Assembly (NCBI RefSeq): GCF_900090275.1
Contig: NZ_LT607755.1
Coordinates: 2,852,001 to 2,916,000 of the forward strand
Length of the DNA: 64,000 bases
Direction of reading: 5' to 3'
Source: Micromonospora zamorensis
Lineage (GTDB): Bacteria; Actinomycetota; Actinomycetes; Mycobacteriales; Micromonosporaceae
Shown here: positions 17,613 to 26,094 of the stretch, in pieces
Layout: every line of letters starts with the position of its first letter
Position numbering within the stretch: the first letter of the stretch is position 1
Notes under the pieces: generated by a model
Seen by the model: the letters and a program-made list of their open reading frames with translations, nothing else
What the model was told of the DNA's origin: nothing
Databases searched by the model: none
Translations under genes and position numbers: made by a program

Positions 17613-18329
17613 TCAGTCGCGGGGGCCCAGGTCGCCCGAGCGGTAGTGCCGGCGGCACAGCACCTGGTAGCGCACGTCGGCGGTGTCGACGGTGTCGCCG
17701 ATGACGACCTGGGCGCCCTCGCGAACCACCCGCCCGTTGACGACCCGGGCGTTGAGCAGCCCTTCCCGGCCGCACCAGCAGAGCACCTCGACCTGGATGC
17801 GGGCCACCTCGTCGGCCAGCTCGAACAGCCGCTGCGTGGCGGGGAACAGGCAGGACCGGAAGTCGGTGGCGAGGCCGAACGCGAACACGTCGACGTCGTA
17901 GCTGTCGACCAGCTCGGCCATCTGCTCGACGTGCTCCACCGTGTAGAAGCACGCCTCGTCGCAGATCAGGTAGTCCACGCGTACGCCGTCGGCCCACCGG
18001 CCGCGGACCAGGGCCCGCAGGTCCAGGTCGTCGGTGACCTCGATGGCCTCGTGGGCCAGCCCGATGCGGGTGGTGACCTGCGGGCCCAGCGACCGGTCGA
18101 TGCGGGTGGTGACCAGCCCCCGACGGCCCTGCCGGGCGTGGTTGTAGTTCATCTGCAACGCCATCGTGGACTTGCCGCAGTCCATCGGCCCCCAGAAGAA
18201 CTTCAACGCCGCCGCGTGCACCGGACGCCCGTCGAGCCCGCGCGCAGCCGCGCACCCGGCCGGAGCGTGCGGCTGGCCGGGGAACGGGTGGGCCAGGCAG
18301 GTCGGGGCAGCGGCGGCGGCGTCAGTCAC
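17613..18329 (-). CDS. tdk: Thymidine kinase (type II)
   Basis: The P-loop Gly-Pro-Met-Asp-Cys-Gly-Lys-Ser-Thr, the Asp-Glu-Ala-Cys-Phe-Tyr motif, the lasso region with Gly-Leu-Ala-Thr-Asp-Phe-Arg, and paired cysteines for structural zinc (Cys-Trp-Cys; a final Cys-Arg-Arg-His) identify the cytosolic enzyme that phosphorylates thymidine with ATP for salvage. The first GTG gives 238 residues with an unusual 36-residue Ala/Pro leader. A GTG at 18221 would give 202 residues, nearer the family's usual length. Confidence 0.9.
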   Translation of the reverse strand: MTDAAAAAPTCLAHPFPGQPHAPAGCAAARGLDGRPVHAAALKFFWGPMDCGKSTMALQMNYNHARQGRRGLVTTRIDRSLGPQVTTRIGLAHEAIEVTDDLDLRALVRGRWADGVRVDYLICDEACFYTVEHVEQMAELVDSYDVDVFAFGLATDFRSCLFPATQRLFELADEVARIQVEVLCWCGREGLLNARVVNGRVVREGAQVVIGDTVDTADVRYQVLCRRHYRSGDLGPRD

Positions 18330-18385
18330 GGTCGGGCAGCCTAGCTGATCGACCGCCTCTGATATGTCGGGTGCGGGACGCGTGC

Positions 18386-19777
18386 TCAGAGCACCCGGGG
18401 TGGCGTGTTGCCCGCGGCCACGATGGCCCGGCGGATCGGCACGGCCGCGAGGAGCAGGAAGCCGACCACGAAGAAGATCAGCAGTGAGACCAGGCCCACC
18501 CGGTAGGACGAGGTGAGCTGGAACACCAGGCCGAAGGCGAGCGGCCCGAGCCAGCTGGTGCCCTTGTCGCTGATCTCGTAGAAGCCGTAGTACTCGCCTT
18601 CCTTGCCGGCCGGGATGAGCTGGCTGAACAGCGACCGGCTCAGTGCCTGGCTGCCGCCGAGGACCAGGCCGATGGCCGCGCCGAGGACCATGAACGGCAG
18701 CGGTGCCTCGGCGGGAAGCCGGAACGCAGCGATGATCACACCGGTCCAGAGCACCAGGCTGAGCAGCACGGTCTTCCAGGCGCCGATGCGCTTGGCCAGC
18801 GCGCCCAGGCTCAACGCGCCGCCGAAGGCGAGGAACTGCACCAGCAGGATCGTGATGATCAGGGTGCTCTGCTCCAGGCGCAGCTCTTCGGTGCCGTACT
18901 GGCTGGCCAGGGTGATGACCGTCTGGATGCCGTCGTTGTAGACCAGGAACGCCAGCAGGAAGTACAGCGTCAGCGGGTACGCCTTGACCTCGCGCATGGT
19001 GCGGGCGAGTTGCCGGAACCCGTCGGTGAGCACGTTGCCGCCGCTGGCCAGGGCCGCGACGCTGGGGCGCTCGCGCAGCCAACGCAGCGGCACCAGGGTG
19101 AACAACGCCCACCACACGCCGGCGGACACGATCGACCAGCGGGCCAGGTCCAGGGTGCGTTGCGGGTTGTCGCCCTCGTCGAGCAGGGTGATCGCGACGA
19201 GGTTGAGGGCCAGCAGCAGGCCGCCGCCGAGGTAGCCCAGCGCCCAGCCGCGACTGGAGATGCCGTCGCGTTCGTCGGGGCCGCCGAGCTGCGGCAGGAA
19301 CGAGTTGTAGACCACGATCGCGGCGCCGAAGGAGATGTTGGCGACCAGGAAGAGCGCCCCGCCGAGCAGGTAGCGGTCGCCGGTGACGAAGGCCATCGCG
19401 ATGGTGGCGCCGGCGCCGGTGAACGCGGCGCCGCCGAGCAGCCGCTTCTTGTGCGCCGAGCGGTCGGCGATCGCCCCGATGACCGGCAGCACGAACACGG
19501 TGAGGAACACCGACAGCGAGATCAGGTACGGGTAGTAGGACCCGGCGGCGATCTTGATGCCCAGTGGGTAGACAGAGCCGTCGCAGGAGTCCGCGCCGAG
19601 TTCGCAGCCGGCCGCCAACTCGGCGACGGTGGTCAGGAACGGGCCGAGGAACACGGTGATCACGGTGGTCTGGAACGCGGAGTTGGCCCAGTCGTAGATG
19701 TACCAGCCCCTGCGTTCCCGGCGGGTGCTCGCCGGAGGCGGGGTGTCGTCCACCGTGGGGGTCACGGTCTCGGCCAT
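18386..19777 (-). CDS. MFS transporter, UMF1/Atg22-like
   Basis: 463 residues with about twelve transmembrane helices. The N-terminal Tyr-Asp-Trp-Ala-Asn-Ser-Ala-Phe motif is diagnostic of the UMF1 (Atg22-like) family of major facilitator permeases, some of which export amino acids in fungi. The substrate here is unknown. It lies 17 nt downstream of the glycerophosphodiesterase gene on the same strand, so the two probably form an operon and the transporter might handle products of lipid turnover (inference). Confidence 0.85.
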   Translation of the reverse strand: MAETVTPTVDDTPPPASTRRERRGWYIYDWANSAFQTTVITVFLGPFLTTVAELAAGCELGADSCDGSVYPLGIKIAAGSYYPYLISLSVFLTVFVLPVIGAIADRSAHKKRLLGGAAFTGAGATIAMAFVTGDRYLLGGALFLVANISFGAAIVVYNSFLPQLGGPDERDGISSRGWALGYLGGGLLLALNLVAITLLDEGDNPQRTLDLARWSIVSAGVWWALFTLVPLRWLRERPSVAALASGGNVLTDGFRQLARTMREVKAYPLTLYFLLAFLVYNDGIQTVITLASQYGTEELRLEQSTLIITILLVQFLAFGGALSLGALAKRIGAWKTVLLSLVLWTGVIIAAFRLPAEAPLPFMVLGAAIGLVLGGSQALSRSLFSQLIPAGKEGEYYGFYEISDKGTSWLGPLAFGLVFQLTSSYRVGLVSLLIFFVVGFLLLAAVPIRRAIVAAGNTPPRVL

Positions 19778-19794
19778 CGGGGGTCCTTCGATGG

Positions 19795-20562
19795 TCAGGC
19801 GGCCCAGTGGCCGCGGCTGCGGTAGACGTCGCGCAGCACGCCGACGTGATCGGTCATGATGCCATCCACGCCACGATCCAGTAAGTCGTGCATCTGGGCT
19901 GGTTCGTCGATCGTCCAGACGTGCACCTGCAGGCCGATCCGGTGGCAGTAGTCGAGGAACCGGCGGTCCACCACCGGCACCCGCCCGTAGCGCGGCGGCA
20001 CCTGCGCGGCGACCACCGACGGGGGCAGTCGCAGCGGGCGTCCGTGCAGGGAGGCGAGCCGCAGCCGGGCGACCCCACGCATGCCGAGGCTGGTGGCGAC
20101 GCGCCCTTCGGTGAGCACGCGCAGCCGGGTCAGGCGGGCGTCGCTGAACGAGGCCAGCAGCACCCGGTCGGCGGCGCCGGCCCGGGTCACGGTGGCGACC
20201 GTCGGCGCGACGCCGCTGTCGGCCTTCACGTCGATGTTGAAGCGGACCTGCGGCCAGGCGCCGAGCACTTCGTCGAGCCGGGGTACGACGGCAGCGCCGC
20301 CGACGCGTACCGAGGCGAGGTCGGCCCAGCTCATTTCGGCGATGCGCCCCGCCTCACCGGTGACCCGGCGCAGCGTCGGGTCGTGGAAGATCACCGCGAC
20401 GCCGTCCGTGGTGGCGTGCACGTCGGTTTCCACGTACCGGTAGCCGAGCCCGATGGCCCGGGCGAACGCCTCGGTGGTGTTCTCGTCGCCCTCGGCGGCG
20501 CCGCCACGGTGGGCGAACGCCAGCGGCGCGGGCGCGTCGAGGTAGCCGGGTCGGGTCAACAC
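19795..20562 (-). CDS. Glycerophosphodiester phosphodiesterase
   Basis: 255 residues with the GDPD TIM-barrel motifs: His-Arg-Gly-Gly near residue 18, Glu-Asn-Thr near 28, Val-Glu-Thr-Asp-Val-His near 45 with the metal-binding Glu and Asp, and His-Asp-Pro-Thr-Leu near 62. The C-terminal Val-His-Val-Trp-Thr-Ile-Asp is typical. It hydrolyses deacylated phospholipids to glycerol-3-phosphate and an alcohol. No signal peptide is visible, so it is probably cytoplasmic. First gene of an apparent operon with the UMF1 transporter. Confidence 0.9.
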   Translation of the reverse strand: MLTRPGYLDAPAPLAFAHRGGAAEGDENTTEAFARAIGLGYRYVETDVHATTDGVAVIFHDPTLRRVTGEAGRIAEMSWADLASVRVGGAAVVPRLDEVLGAWPQVRFNIDVKADSGVAPTVATVTRAGAADRVLLASFSDARLTRLRVLTEGRVATSLGMRGVARLRLASLHGRPLRLPPSVVAAQVPPRYGRVPVVDRRFLDYCHRIGLQVHVWTIDEPAQMHDLLDRGVDGIMTDHVGVLRDVYRSRGHWAA

Positions 20563-20686
20563 GCGACGCAGTATGCCCTCGGCGGGTGGCCGGTGGGTGG
20601 CCGGCCGGCGTCTGTCGCCCGCTCGCGCCGCCGCCGGAACCCGCCGAGCTGACCAGCGCGAGGCGATGCGGTCGGTGCCCGGAGGG

Positions 20687-21271
20687 TCAGCCGGTGGGTC
20701 GGTGGATCAGCTGGAGGCTGCGCCGGATGCGGTCGCGGAACTCGCCCCTGGTGGCCGCGGTCGATTTCCAGGTCAGGGCGGCGGAGAAGAGCAGATCCAT
20801 CACGTCGTGTCCGGTCAGGTCGGCGTGCAGCAGGCCGGGTGGGGCGAGGGCGGTGATGTGGGCGCTCAGCGTCGCCCGGGCCCGCTCCTGGTAGTCGTGG
20901 AACATCGAGCCCAACCGGGGTTCGCTGTTCTCCAGCAGTTCGTTGAGGTCGCGGGCCAGCGGGGTGTCGATGTAGGGGCCCATCAGCGCGTCGAGCGCGG
21001 CCACGATGCCCGCGTCGAAGCTCAGCGAGCGGTCGGCGAGGTGGACTTCCATGGCCCGCTGGGCGCGCTCCAGGACGCCCTGCATGGTGGCGCGGTACAA
21101 CTCTTCCTTGTTGGGGAACATCAGGTAAAGGCCAGGTCGGGAAATGCCGGCAGCCCTGGCTACGGACTCCATGGACGTCTTCTGAAATCCGTAGCGGCCG
21201 AACACCCCGACCGCCGCCACGAGGACTGCGGCGCGCTTCGGGTCTTCGACGTCCATCTCAGTGTTGCTCAC
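20687..21271 (-). CDS. TetR-family transcriptional regulator
   Basis: 194 residues. The helix-turn-helix at about residues 25-58 reads Gln-Lys-Thr-Ser-Met-Glu-Ser-Val-Ala-Arg-Ala-Ala-Gly-Ile-Ser-Arg-Pro-Gly-Leu-Tyr. The C-terminus is a helical ligand domain. An ATG at 21256 is an alternative to the GTG start. A long perfect palindrome begins 5 nt upstream, so the protein probably represses its own gene; no other obvious target is divergent, and the acyltransferase upstream runs in the same direction. Confidence 0.85.
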   Translation of the reverse strand: MSNTEMDVEDPKRAAVLVAAVGVFGRYGFQKTSMESVARAAGISRPGLYLMFPNKEELYRATMQGVLERAQRAMEVHLADRSLSFDAGIVAALDALMGPYIDTPLARDLNELLENSEPRLGSMFHDYQERARATLSAHITALAPPGLLHADLTGHDVMDLLFSAALTWKSTAATRGEFRDRIRRSLQLIHRPTG

Positions 21272-21275
21272 GGTA

Positions 21276-21314
21276 GACAGATTAGATGATCTTGCAAAAA
21301 TTATCTAATCTGTC
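21276..21314. promoter_or_regulatory. Operator: 12-bp perfect inverted repeat GACAGATTAGAT / ATCTAATCTGTC
   Basis: The arms are separated by 15 AT-rich nt and fill the space between the TetR start and the acyltransferase stop. The AT content is strikingly low-GC for this genome. Dimer or dimer-of-dimer binding by the adjacent TetR protein is the natural inference. Confidence 0.7.
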
Positions 21315-21338
21315 AGCCCGCGGGCGCGGCCAGCAACA

Positions 21339-22112
21339 TCATCCCTGGTTGCGGCGGTGGGCGCGACTCGAGTCGCTGGGCCGACCGGGGTCGACGTGCC
21401 GGGGCAGGTCGGGTTCGTCGGGCCGCAGCGGGGCGAGGGTGTCGGTGAGCGCGTCGATGATCCGACCGGTGGCCCGCCGGGCGGCGCCAGGGCTCGCGGC
21501 GCTCGACTCGCCGAGGTCGACGGGCGCGCCGAAGTGCACCCGGATCACCGGGCGGCGCCACAGCGAGCGGGCGATGCCGCGCAGCATGCCCCGGGGCGCC
21601 CGGTAGGGCAGCACCTCGTGAGCGCCCCACTGGGCGACCGGTATGACCGGGGCGCCGCAGGCCAGCGCGAGTCGGGCCGTGCCGGTCTTGCCGCGTTCCG
21701 GCCACATGCCGCGGTCCAGGCCGATGCGCCCCTCGGGGTAGATGAGGATCACCGACCCGCGCGCGACGGCGGTGGCGGCATCGTCGAGGGCCCGGTGCAC
21801 GGCGCTGGTGCCCCGGTCGACGCGGATGTGCCCGGCGTGGCGCATGGCGGCGCCGAGCACCGGGGCGCGGAACAGGCCGGCGGTCGCCATGATCCGGGGG
21901 GCGATGCCCCGGGTGTGGCAGGCGGCGGCCATCACGACCGGGTCGAACGGGCTGATGTGGTTGGCGGCCAGCACCAGCGGGCCACGACGCAGGTGCGCCG
22001 GAACGTCGCCGGTGACCTCGAGGCGGGCCAGCAGGCCGACCAGGGCCCGGGTCAGCAGGAGGGCGCCGCGCCAGATCAGCGGCGGTTGCCAGGGGGAGTG
22101 CGCGGTGTCCAT
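21339..22112 (-). CDS. 1-acyl-sn-glycerol-3-phosphate acyltransferase (PlsC family)
   Basis: 257 residues. Acyltransferase motif I is Asn-His-Ile-Ser-Pro-Phe-Asp at residues 51-57, and motif III is Tyr-Pro-Glu-Gly-Arg-Ile-Gly near 125. One N-terminal hydrophobic helix places it at the inner face of the membrane. It transfers an acyl chain to lysophosphatidate or a similar acceptor in phospholipid synthesis. The C-terminal 20 residues are polar and non-conserved. It reads towards the TetR gene, whose palindromic operator lies just beyond its stop. Confidence 0.88.
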   Translation of the reverse strand: MDTAHSPWQPPLIWRGALLLTRALVGLLARLEVTGDVPAHLRRGPLVLAANHISPFDPVVMAAACHTRGIAPRIMATAGLFRAPVLGAAMRHAGHIRVDRGTSAVHRALDDAATAVARGSVILIYPEGRIGLDRGMWPERGKTGTARLALACGAPVIPVAQWGAHEVLPYRAPRGMLRGIARSLWRRPVIRVHFGAPVDLGESSAASPGAARRATGRIIDALTDTLAPLRPDEPDLPRHVDPGRPSDSSRAHRRNQG

Positions 22113-22242
22113 CAGCGCGACATCGTCGCACGCGGCGGTGCGGTCGCGAGGGCGGGTCGGCGGGTTGCCCAGGTCCGTGGTCCGGGGTGATCAGGGTCAT
22201 TGGTCCCGGGCCGGTTCGGGCCGCCCGGCCCTGCCCAATCCT

Positions 22243-22277
22243 CTACGACGAGCAGTAGTATTTACTACGTCTCGTAG
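22243..22277. promoter_or_regulatory. Nested palindrome upstream of cydA
   Basis: GTAGTA-TT-TACTAC (22255-22268) is flanked by CTACGA (22243-22248) and TCGTAG (22272-22277). TAGTAT within it could be a -10. Control of cytochrome bd by a redox or oxygen sensor such as Rex or a Crp-family protein is typical, but the motif is not a clear match to either. Confidence 0.5.
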
Positions 22278-22302
22278 TACGAACAGCAGCTGGGGGTTTC
22301 AG

Positions 22303-23718
22303 GTGGACGCGTTGGACGTCGCCCGGTGGCAATTCGGTGTCACCACCGTCTACCACTTTCTCTTCGTGCCACTGACCATCGGTCTGTCGGTGCTGGTGGC
22401 CATCCTGCAGACGTTGTGGCACCGCACCGGCAACGAGCGCTACCTGAAACTCACCAAGTTCTACGGCAAGCTGTTCCTGATCAACTTCGCGATGGGCGTG
22501 GTCACCGGCATCGTGCAGGAGTTCCAGTTCGGCATGAACTGGAGCGACTACTCCCGCTTCGTCGGCGACATCTTCGGCGCACCCCTGGCCATCGAGGCGC
22601 TGGTCGCGTTCTTCCTCGAGTCCACCTTCATCGGCCTTTGGATCTTCGGCTGGGACCGGCTGCCCAAGCGGGCGCACCTGGCCAGCATCTGGGCCGCCGC
22701 GATCGGCACCAACCTGTCCGCGTACTTCATCCTCGCGGCGAACTCGTTCATGCAGAACCCCGTCGGCTACCGCATCAACCCCGACAGCGGGCGCGCCGAG
22801 CTGACCGACTTCCCGGCCGTGCTGACCAACAAGGTCGCCCTGATCACCTTCCCGCACACCCTGGCCGGCTCGTTCCTGGTCGCCGGGTCGCTGGTCGTCG
22901 CGGTCGGCCTCTGGCACGTGATCCGCAACCGCGACTCCGCCGACACCGGCGCCTACCGCTTCGCCACGAAGTTCGGCTCCTGGGTGGTCCTGGTCGCCTC
23001 CGCGGCCGTGCTGTTCACCGGCGACATCCAGGGCAAGATCATGACGGACGTGCAGCCGATGAAGATGGCCGCCGCCGAGGGCCTCTACACCACCGAGAGC
23101 CCCGCCTCGTTCTCCGTACTCACCATCGGCAGCCTCGACGGCAGCCGCGAGGTGTTCGCCCTCAAGATCCCGTACCTGCTGTCGTACCTGGGCACCGGCG
23201 ACCCGAACGGCACCGTGCAGGGCATCAACGACCTGCAGGCCCAGTACGCCACCCAGTACGGCGCGGGCAGCTACACCCCGATCATCCCGGTCACCTACTG
23301 GAGCTTCCGCTTCATGATCGCCTTCGGGATGGCCGCCGGGGCCATCGCCCTGCTGGTGCTCTGGAGCCAGCGCAAGGGCCGCACCCCGAGCAGCAAGTGG
23401 CTGCTGCGCGCCGGGCTGGCCATGCCGGTGCTGCCGTTGCTGGCCAACTCCTTCGGCTGGATTTTCACCGAGATGGGCCGCCAGCCGTGGATCGTGTTCG
23501 GCGAGATGCTCACCCGCAACGGGGTGTCCCGCAGCGTCTCGCTGGCCGAGGTGCTCACCTCGTTCACCGCCTTCACGCTCATCTACGCCACCCTCGCCGT
23601 GATCGAGGTGAAGCTGCTGCTGCGCTACGCCAAGGCCGGCGTGCCCGACGTCAGCGAAGAGCACCCCATCGACGACACCCACGACGACGCCGAGCGCCCG
23701 CTCGCCTTCGCCTACTGA
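22303..23718 (+). CDS. cydA: Cytochrome bd oxidase subunit I
   Basis: 471 residues with about nine transmembrane helices. Recognisable features are the N-terminal Ala-Arg-Trp-Gln-Phe-Gly, the Tyr-His-Phe-Leu-Phe-Val-Pro helix with a haem-ligand His, Glu-Ser-Thr-Phe-Ile-Gly-Leu-Trp with the proton-channel Glu, and Gly-Arg-Gln-Pro-Trp near the C-terminus. With CydB it oxidises quinol and reduces O2 to water at high affinity without pumping protons. The Q-loop is short, as in actinobacterial enzymes. The start is GTG. cydB follows after 14 nt; no cydCD or cydX is visible. Confidence 0.93.
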   Translation: MDALDVARWQFGVTTVYHFLFVPLTIGLSVLVAILQTLWHRTGNERYLKLTKFYGKLFLINFAMGVVTGIVQEFQFGMNWSDYSRFVGDIFGAPLAIEALVAFFLESTFIGLWIFGWDRLPKRAHLASIWAAAIGTNLSAYFILAANSFMQNPVGYRINPDSGRAELTDFPAVLTNKVALITFPHTLAGSFLVAGSLVVAVGLWHVIRNRDSADTGAYRFATKFGSWVVLVASAAVLFTGDIQGKIMTDVQPMKMAAAEGLYTTESPASFSVLTIGSLDGSREVFALKIPYLLSYLGTGDPNGTVQGINDLQAQYATQYGAGSYTPIIPVTYWSFRFMIAFGMAAGAIALLVLWSQRKGRTPSSKWLLRAGLAMPVLPLLANSFGWIFTEMGRQPWIVFGEMLTRNGVSRSVSLAEVLTSFTAFTLIYATLAVIEVKLLLRYAKAGVPDVSEEHPIDDTHDDAERPLAFAY

Positions 23719-23732
23719 TCCCGGAGCCCATC

Positions 23733-24731
23733 GTGGAACTGACCACCATCTGGTTTCTCCTCGTCGCCGTGCTGTTCACCGGGTACTTCATCCTGGAGGG
23801 CTTCGACTTCGGCGTCGGCATGCTGCTGCCCGTCCTGGGCCGCGACGACCGCGAGCGCCGCGTCCTGATCAACACCATCGGCCCGGTCTGGGACGGCAAC
23901 GAGGTGTGGCTGATCACCGCCGGTGGTGCCATGTTCGCCGCGTTCCCCGAGTGGTACGCCACCCTGTTCTCCGGCTTCTACCTGCCGCTGCTGCTGATCC
24001 TGCTGGCCCTGATCGTCCGGGGGGTCGCCTTCGAATACCGGCACAAGCGCCCGGAGGCGTCCTGGAAGCGCCGCTGGGACACCGCGATCGTGGTCGGCTC
24101 GCTGCTGCCGGCGATCCTGTGGGGCGTCGCCTTCGCCAACATCCTGCGCGGGGTGCCGCTGGACGCCGACCACGAGTACGTCGGTGGCCTGGTGGACCTG
24201 CTCAACCCGTACGCCCTGCTCGGTGGCGCGACCACCCTGGCGTTGTTCCTCACCCACGGCGCGGTGTTCCTGGCCCTGAAGACCACCGGTGACATCCGCG
24301 AGCGCGCGGGCGCGCTCGCGGTGCGCCTGGGCGTCGGCGCCGCCGTGCTCGCCGTCGGGTTCCTGACCTGGACGCTGAGCATCCGCTCCAGCGCGGCGGC
24401 CGTCGTGCTCGCCGTCGGCGCGGCCCTCGCCCTGCTCGGTGGTCTGGCCGCCGCCCGGGTACGCCGGGAGGGCTGGGCGTTCGCCGGCACCGCCGTGGCG
24501 ATCGGCCTGGCCGTGGCGACCCTGTTCGCGGCGTTGTTCCCGAACGTGCTGCCGTCCACGCTGGACGCGGCCGGCACGCTGACGGCCACCAACGCCGCCT
24601 CCACCCCGTACACCTTGAAGATCATGACCTGGGTGGCGGTGATCTTCACTCCGATCGTGCTGGCCTACCAGGGCTGGACGTACTGGGTGTTCCGCAAGCG
24701 CATCGGCGTGGCCAACATCCCGCAGCACTGA
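23733..24731 (+). CDS. cydB: Cytochrome bd oxidase subunit II
   Basis: 332 residues, about eight transmembrane helices. The conserved N-terminal Glu-Gly-Phe-Asp-Phe-Gly-Val-Gly and Gly-Pro-Val-Trp-Asp-Gly-Asn-Glu-Val-Trp motifs identify CydB. It forms the heterodimer with CydA in the cytoplasmic membrane. The GTG start follows a CCGGAGCC ribosome-binding site just after the cydA stop, so the genes are co-transcribed. Confidence 0.93.
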   Translation: MELTTIWFLLVAVLFTGYFILEGFDFGVGMLLPVLGRDDRERRVLINTIGPVWDGNEVWLITAGGAMFAAFPEWYATLFSGFYLPLLLILLALIVRGVAFEYRHKRPEASWKRRWDTAIVVGSLLPAILWGVAFANILRGVPLDADHEYVGGLVDLLNPYALLGGATTLALFLTHGAVFLALKTTGDIRERAGALAVRLGVGAAVLAVGFLTWTLSIRSSAAAVVLAVGAALALLGGLAAARVRREGWAFAGTAVAIGLAVATLFAALFPNVLPSTLDAAGTLTATNAASTPYTLKIMTWVAVIFTPIVLAYQGWTYWVFRKRIGVANIPQH

Positions 24732-24792
24732 CCGGCGGCCGGGGGAGCACGCCGCCGGCGGAAAATCGGCGGTCGTCGGGAGTCGGCCCCGC

Positions 24793-24798
24793 TAGGGT
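24793..24798 (+). promoter_or_regulatory. Leaderless -10 element TAGGGT
   Basis: Ends exactly 6 nt before the ATG at 24805 and supports that start over a GTG two codons upstream. Confidence 0.45.
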
Positions 24799-24804
24799 GT
24801 GCCG

Positions 24805-25998
24805 ATGCCCGACCCTGTGCACGTTCGTGAACTCACCACCGACGACCTCGACGCCGCCTGGGAGCTGGGACGGGTCGCGTTCGGCGCCACCTCGGAACGA
24901 GCCGCCAGCACCACTGTCGCGGTGCCCGGCATGAGCCGCTACGGCGCGTTCGACGACAGCGGTCGGCTCGTCGGCAAGGCCGTCGACCTGCACCATGACC
25001 AGTGGTGGTCGGGCCGGGCGGTGCCGGCCGCCGACGTCGCCGGTGTGGCGGTCGCCCCCGAGGCCCGGGGTCGGGGCGTGGGCCGTGCCATGCTCACCGG
25101 TCTGCTGCGCGGGGCCTACGAGCGGGGGGCGGCGGTCAGCGCGCTCTACCCGACCGTCGCCGCCCCCTACCGGGCCTGCGGGTGGGAGGCCGCCGGTGTG
25201 CTGCGTACCGTCGATCTGGCCACCGCCGCGCTGCCCCGGCACCGGCCCTCCCCGGACCTGACCGTGCGGGCCGGGACGCCCGCCGACCTGAAAGCCGTCG
25301 CCGACCTGTACGAGCGGGTCGCCCGCCACCGCAACGGCATGCTGACCCGCCGGGGTGAGCTGTTCGACTTCTTCGCCGCCGACCGGGGCCTGCCCGGCGA
25401 CGGCCTCACCCTCGTCGAGGACCACGGCGACCTGGTCGGCTACGCCACCTGGCAGCGGGGATCGGGCTACGGCGCCGACTCGGTGCTCACCGTCGACGAG
25501 GCCCTGGCCGTCACCGCCGGGGCCGCCCGGGAACTCGTCGGGTTGCTCGGCAGTTGGGCCAGCGTCGCGCCGACGCTGCGGCTGTGCCCCCTCGACGGCG
25601 ACGCGGTCAGCACCGTCCTGCCGTTGGAGTCGGCCCGTGACCACGAGCGGGACCTGTGGATGCACCGACCGGTCGACGTCGCCCGAGCGGTGAGCGAACG
25701 GGGGTGGCCCGCCCACACCCGGGGCGTCGTCGACTTCGGCCTCACCGACACCCTCGCCGAGTGGAACACCGGCACCTGGCGGCTGACCGTCGCCGACGGC
25801 GCCGCCGAGCTGACCCGGGTTAGCGGCGAGGCCGACCTGCGGTTGGACGTACGCGGCTTCGCCCTGCTCTACGCCGGCGCCGCGCGGGCCCGCGCGGTCG
25901 CGCAGGCCGGGCTGCTGCACCACAGTGCGGGTGTCGACCCGGCCGCGCTCGACCTCCTCGGCGCTGGCGGGCCGGCGCAGTTGCTCGACTACTTCTGA
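24805..25998 (+). CDS. eis: Eis-like GNAT acetyltransferase
   Basis: 397 residues with the Eis architecture: an N-terminal GNAT domain with Val-Ala-Val-Ala-Pro-Glu-Ala-Arg-Gly-Arg-Gly-Val-Gly near residue 85, a central degenerate GNAT domain, and a C-terminal sterol-carrier-like domain ending in Asp-Tyr-Phe. In the family the C-terminal carboxylate serves as catalytic base, and here the chain ends exactly on that Phe. Eis enzymes acetylate amines including aminoglycosides at several positions. It appears monocistronic and leaderless. Substrate and any resistance role are not shown by sequence. Confidence 0.88.
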   Translation: MPDPVHVRELTTDDLDAAWELGRVAFGATSERAASTTVAVPGMSRYGAFDDSGRLVGKAVDLHHDQWWSGRAVPAADVAGVAVAPEARGRGVGRAMLTGLLRGAYERGAAVSALYPTVAAPYRACGWEAAGVLRTVDLATAALPRHRPSPDLTVRAGTPADLKAVADLYERVARHRNGMLTRRGELFDFFAADRGLPGDGLTLVEDHGDLVGYATWQRGSGYGADSVLTVDEALAVTAGAARELVGLLGSWASVAPTLRLCPLDGDAVSTVLPLESARDHERDLWMHRPVDVARAVSERGWPAHTRGVVDFGLTDTLAEWNTGTWRLTVADGAAELTRVSGEADLRLDVRGFALLYAGAARARAVAQAGLLHHSAGVDPAALDLLGAGGPAQLLDYF

Positions 25999-26082
25999 CG
26001 GTGTTCCCGGAGCCCGGGCGTTCGGGCTCGCACCTGCTCCGGTGATTGCCCGTCGGGGACGATCATGGGTCCGCCTCGTCGG

Positions 26083-26088
26083 TACGGT
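26083..26088 (+). promoter_or_regulatory. Leaderless -10 element TACGGT
   Basis: Ends 6 nt before GTG 26095, selecting that codon over in-frame starts further upstream. Confidence 0.4.
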
Positions 26089-26094
26089 GTGCCG

